This document shows, piece by piece, positions 40,908 through 43,215 of a DNA stretch of 43,215 bases. The DNA is from Bacteroidales bacterium UBA3543. Lineage in GTDB: Bacteria > Bacteroidota > Bacteroidia > Bacteroidales > UBA932. The DNA lies in the NCBI GenBank assembly GCA_002376715.1, contig DFOK01000089.1, positions 1 through 43,215 of the forward strand, read 5' to 3'. Both the position numbers and the translations under genes were made by a program. The notes under the pieces are model-generated. The model had not been told where the DNA came from, made no database searches, and worked only from the letters and a program-made list of their open reading frames with translations. Every line of letters begins with the position of its first letter. Positions within the stretch are counted from its first letter, which is position 1.

Positions 40908-41837
40908 TTACTTGTAAATAATTAGTTTTTGTCTTTCACGGATAAAGTCACTCTTGAGCTTGTTCCATTTTTTGAGGTCTGATACCCTCACCCTGTGTTT
41001 CCTTGCAATACCGCTCAGAGTGTCACCATATTTTACCGTATAAATAATGGAGGTTTGCTTGCGCTCCTCCTCGGCTTGTTTCTGTTTTTTAAGCACTTCT
41101 GCCTTTCTGACTTCAACCAGACGCTCCGTAACAGCATAAAGGGAGTCCACCTCTATTTTTTCAGCCACTTCGGTCGGAAATTTCAGCCCATAACCGGCAA
41201 GAGGCACCAGAGGATCAGACCTGAATATGGGATTTGTCTTTGAAAAATCCCTATTACTGATACCGGTAACAAGCGTTATAGCTTCAAGAGAAATCGGCCG
41301 GTCAAACCATATAGTAGAGAGCGCTTCTGAAGAGAGGCTATATCCGCTTTTTTCCATTTGATTCAGATCAGAGAGAGTCAGTGTATGGAGCAATAGGGTC
41401 GAATCTCCCGACCGGAGAGTAGCATTTAACACAGCGGGGCTATGCAGATAGGCCGCAATGGCCATATCCCACTCTTTGTAACGCTCAAAATGCTCCTGCA
41501 AACAGCTGAGGGCCACCAGAGTGCACAGGGTATCATCATAGCGCTGATCATGCACCAGGTCCACCCTGAGACCATATCGTACAGCATCCAGGGCATCAAG
41601 AGCCCAGATACCGGCACGATTGCCGGGCATTGATACATTTGAGATTGCCACCGGCAAAAATGCCAGTCCGGCAGGCATATTTCTAGAGAGCAATTCTTCG
41701 GTGGTGAATTCGGAAAGACTTTTTGCGCCATCAACGGACAAACTTCCCTCCGGAGCTGCCATAGCAGAAAACAGCCTGAGTCCCGACATCAAAAATGCCG
41801 TCACAACGAGAAATCTGAAAATATGCCTTACTCTCAT
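40908..41837 (-). CDS. LysM protein with a degenerate lytic-transglycosylase-like domain
   Basis: A 309-aa exported protein. After a signal/anchor segment (about 6-28), residues about 50-190 resemble the MltD-type lytic transglycosylase domain: the AGIWALDALDAVRYGLRV stretch (75-92) corresponds to AGIWQ...YGL, VHDQRYDDTLCTLVALSCLQ to the YDxRRDVxASTxAALxYLQ segment, and EWDMAIAAYLHSP to DWLLxVAAYNxG. Where MltD has LPxxES with its catalytic Glu, this protein reads LPVAIS with Ile65. A coiled, Lys/Gln-rich linker (about 230-260) leads to a C-terminal LysM domain (264-309; YTVKYGDTLSGIARKH, LKKWNKL) that binds peptidoglycan. Likely a non-enzymatic wall-binding protein. The gene sits first of the acylation genes. 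Confidence 0.8.
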   Translation of the reverse strand: MRVRHIFRFLVVTAFLMSGLRLFSAMAAPEGSLSVDGAKSLSEFTTEELLSRNMPAGLAFLPVAISNVSMPGNRAGIWALDALDAVRYGLRVDLVHDQRYDDTLCTLVALSCLQEHFERYKEWDMAIAAYLHSPAVLNATLRSGDSTLLLHTLTLSDLNQMEKSGYSLSSEALSTIWFDRPISLEAITLVTGISNRDFSKTNPIFRSDPLVPLAGYGLKFPTEVAEKIEVDSLYAVTERLVEVRKAEVLKKQKQAEEERKQTSIIYTVKYGDTLSGIARKHRVRVSDLKKWNKLKSDFIRERQKLIIYK

Positions 41838-41845
41838 TGACCGGT

Positions 41846-42886
41846 TCAATTGAAATAAAAGGCAAAATTAACAAAAAAGTGATTGTTACGAGCCCTTAAT
41901 GGCGATTCCGCCCCATAAATATTGACAAGACCACGTTGCCACCCTGCACTTATGCAAAACGGATAGGCATCCCAGAGAAGCTTTAGGCGCAAGCCGGCAT
42001 CAAAACGATTTTTTGCTGCATCCTTAATCATATACATTGCGGCAATGCCGGCTCCGCCTTTAAGATTACTCCATATTCCAAAATGGAAATCAACGGGAAC
42101 CCCTATATAATACAAATCAATACTCTCTTTGGTACGGGCATCACGGCCTCCGGCAGTCATAAATGAGACACCGGTCTCTATAGTGGATTTGTAGAATGTG
42201 TAACGCACCAATGCTGAAATGCTTCCACCCGGTTTAACCCCGCGATAATTGAGTTGCGTACTGTCAAGGGCCGAGGCTCTATCTTCAGCAAAGAGAGATC
42301 TGCTGGAAACAGGCATCGTAGAGAGGTGTCCTCCTATACCGATACCGAAGCTCCATTTTGCTTTGAGACGGCTCGTTGCCGCCTTGTAATCATCACCGGT
42401 GAGAATTTCCAACTGCTCCTGTGTAATAATATCTTGCACCGCAGGCATACCCGGCCTTATCTCTTCTATACCGCTACGCAGAAAATCCGCGAACTCATAT
42501 TCGTCATCAGTGGCCCCACGCATTTTCCGAAGCACATTCTGTTCTTTGTCCATAACTATATATTGGGGAACCGCACTATCTTCACAATAGACTCTCTGTA
42601 GATCCGAACCTGGCTGTGAATCCACGTCCAGTATCACCAGATTGTACTTTTTGAGCAGGAGCGAAATGCTCTCCTTTTTGAACATCACATTGCGCATCCT
42701 ATGACAGGGAGCACACCAGGAGGCTGTAAACATCAATAATATCGGATTATCCGGATTCTGTATAAGTTCCATTGGAACATGTTTTACCACTTTATCCGAA
42801 GGGGTTTGTGCCGAGATCGGATGCATTGCTGCGGTAGAGAACAGGCATAATATTCCGGATAACAATATATATGAAAATCTCTTCAT
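41846..42886 (-). CDS. Thioredoxin-like domain fused to an outer-membrane-type beta-barrel
   Basis: A 346-aa exported protein. The signal peptide ends near HPISAQ. Residues about 35-150 form a thioredoxin-like domain with a CxxC active site, WCAPCHRM (Cys58, Cys61), and the cis-Pro strand AVPQYIVMD. From about 175 to the end, the sequence has the alternating strands of a small outer-membrane barrel (WSFGIGIGGHLSTMP, GGSISALVRYTFYKS, GAGIAAMYMIKDAA) and finishes HFFVNFAFYFN. A thioredoxin fold linked to a barrel is unusual. It lies eight bases upstream of the LysM gene and begins the operon. It may provide reducing or disulfide-shuffling power at the outer membrane, but no substrate is evident. 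Confidence 0.75.
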   Translation of the reverse strand: MKRFSYILLSGILCLFSTAAMHPISAQTPSDKVVKHVPMELIQNPDNPILLMFTASWCAPCHRMRNVMFKKESISLLLKKYNLVILDVDSQPGSDLQRVYCEDSAVPQYIVMDKEQNVLRKMRGATDDEYEFADFLRSGIEEIRPGMPAVQDIITQEQLEILTGDDYKAATSRLKAKWSFGIGIGGHLSTMPVSSRSLFAEDRASALDSTQLNYRGVKPGGSISALVRYTFYKSTIETGVSFMTAGGRDARTKESIDLYYIGVPVDFHFGIWSNLKGGAGIAAMYMIKDAAKNRFDAGLRLKLLWDAYPFCISAGWQRGLVNIYGAESPLRARNNHFFVNFAFYFN

Positions 42887-42923
42887 TTTGATGTGTTTTT
42901 ATTTACGAAGATATGTAAATGAT

Positions 42924-42953
42924 TTTGATTTAGATTTTTTTTCTCTAACTTTG
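42924..42953 (+). promoter_or_regulatory. Promoter of the yegP-like gene
   Basis: TTTG (42924-42927) and TAACTTTG (42946-42953) with an 18-bp spacer form a near-canonical Bacteroidetes promoter. Transcription should begin near 42958-42960, within the palindrome at 42954-42970, about 30 bases before the ATG at 42991. Confidence 0.7.
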
Positions 42954-42970
42954 TAGTACTTGAAGTACTA
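42954..42970. repeat. Palindrome TAGTACTTGAAGTACTA over the start site of the yegP-like gene
   Basis: An 8-bp perfect inverted repeat around one central base directly follows the -7 element. It covers the expected transcription start, so it may be an operator for a dimeric regulator or, in RNA, a short hairpin. Confidence 0.6.
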
Positions 42971-42990
42971 AACAACAACACTTATTTAAT

Positions 42991-43215
42991 ATGGGAAAAT
43001 TTGAAATTACATTAAGAAAAAACGGAGAATTCCAATTTAATCTAAAGGCCTCCAATGGCGAGATAATACTAACCAGCGAAGGTTACAAGACCAAGGCAGC
43101 TTGCCTCAACGGAGTTGAATCTGTAAAGAAAAACAGCGTTGAAGAGGCAAGATACGATAAGAAAGTAGCTTCAAACGGCAAGCCTTTCTTCAATCTCAAG
43201 GCCACTAACGGTCAG
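42991..43215 (+). CDS. YegP/DUF1508 family protein, cut by the window end
   Basis: The first 75 codons of a YegP-type protein. The DUF1508 repeat is clear: a strand set, FEITLRKNGEFQFNLKASNG, followed by EIILTSEGYKTKAACLNGVESVKKN. The second repeat begins at KPFFNLKATNG where the window ends. Members are about 110 aa with two such repeats and are small, widely conserved cytoplasmic proteins of unknown role, often stress-induced. The gene has a good promoter and a palindrome at its start site. The frame remains open to the last base, so only the C-terminal third is missing. Confidence 0.92.
   Translation, partial: MGKFEITLRKNGEFQFNLKASNGEIILTSEGYKTKAACLNGVESVKKNSVEEARYDKKVASNGKPFFNLKATNGQ

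Noticed and set aside
1..43215. CRISPR array
   Set aside because: No set of regularly spaced direct repeats was seen anywhere, and no cas genes are present.
1..43215. Insertion sequences or transposons
   Set aside because: No transposase-like protein and no terminal inverted repeats flanked by target duplications were found.

Overview
The window looks like chromosomal DNA of a Bacteroidetes bacterium, most likely order Bacteroidales. The evidence is the repeated TAnnTTTG (-7) promoter element, in the best cases 18-19 bp downstream of a TTTG (-33) element, the lack of strong Shine-Dalgarno sequences, TonB-dependent receptors with N-terminal carboxypeptidase-like domains, BACON-domain lipoproteins, DUF4876 and DUF6850 outer-membrane proteins, and an S46 dipeptidyl-peptidase. 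No genus can be given from the sequence alone.

Positions 1-9300 are an AT-rich, mostly plus-strand accessory block. It opens with a compact anti-phage CBASS operon that I read as type II-short: an HNH-SAVED effector (Cap5), a CD-NTase, a lone E2-like protein and a tiny Ala/Ser/Lys-rich protein. It has its own promoter and terminator. A DUF1828/DUF1829 protein follows, then a 24-codon fragment resembling the start of a type I restriction HsdR subunit, which suggests a decayed defence island. Next come a secreted protein, a BamE-like membrane protein, an MBOAT O-acyltransferase with an SGNH-like partner, and a Bor-family lipoprotein with a structured 5' leader.

Positions 9300-15200 are mostly minus-strand housekeeping genes: a PH-domain membrane protein and a CbiK-like cobaltochelatase behind a cobalamin riboswitch, tRNA-Gly(GCC) with promoter and terminator, pheS, arginine deiminase, a mannose-1-phosphate guanylyltransferase and a YraN-family protein.

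Positions 15200-20500 hold an Oar-like TonB-dependent receptor followed by a lipoprotein with BACON and triplicated OB-fold domains. metK (20769-22001, plus strand) follows a promoter, a SAM-II-type riboswitch and an intrinsic terminator. The terminator stem can pair alternatively with the aptamer, so the whole switch can be read from the sequence. The minus-strand run 21987-26156 contains a lipoprotein, mutS2, the diadenylate cyclase gene cdaA and a flavin-binding-fold protein. comF diverges from it.

Positions 26958-35663 (minus) form a five-gene operon: BACON lipoprotein, TonB receptor, DUF4876 lipoprotein, DUF6850 outer-membrane barrel and S46 dipeptidyl-peptidase. This looks like outer-membrane uptake coupled to periplasmic peptide trimming. 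Positions 36188-42886 (minus) form a second five-gene operon: a thioredoxin/beta-barrel fusion, a LysM protein with a degenerate lytic-transglycosylase domain that appears to lack its catalytic glutamate, two SGNH-family proteins and an MBOAT acyltransferase. I propose it is a cell-envelope O-acylation system, and it is the best candidate here for something not well described. The window ends inside a YegP/DUF1508 gene.
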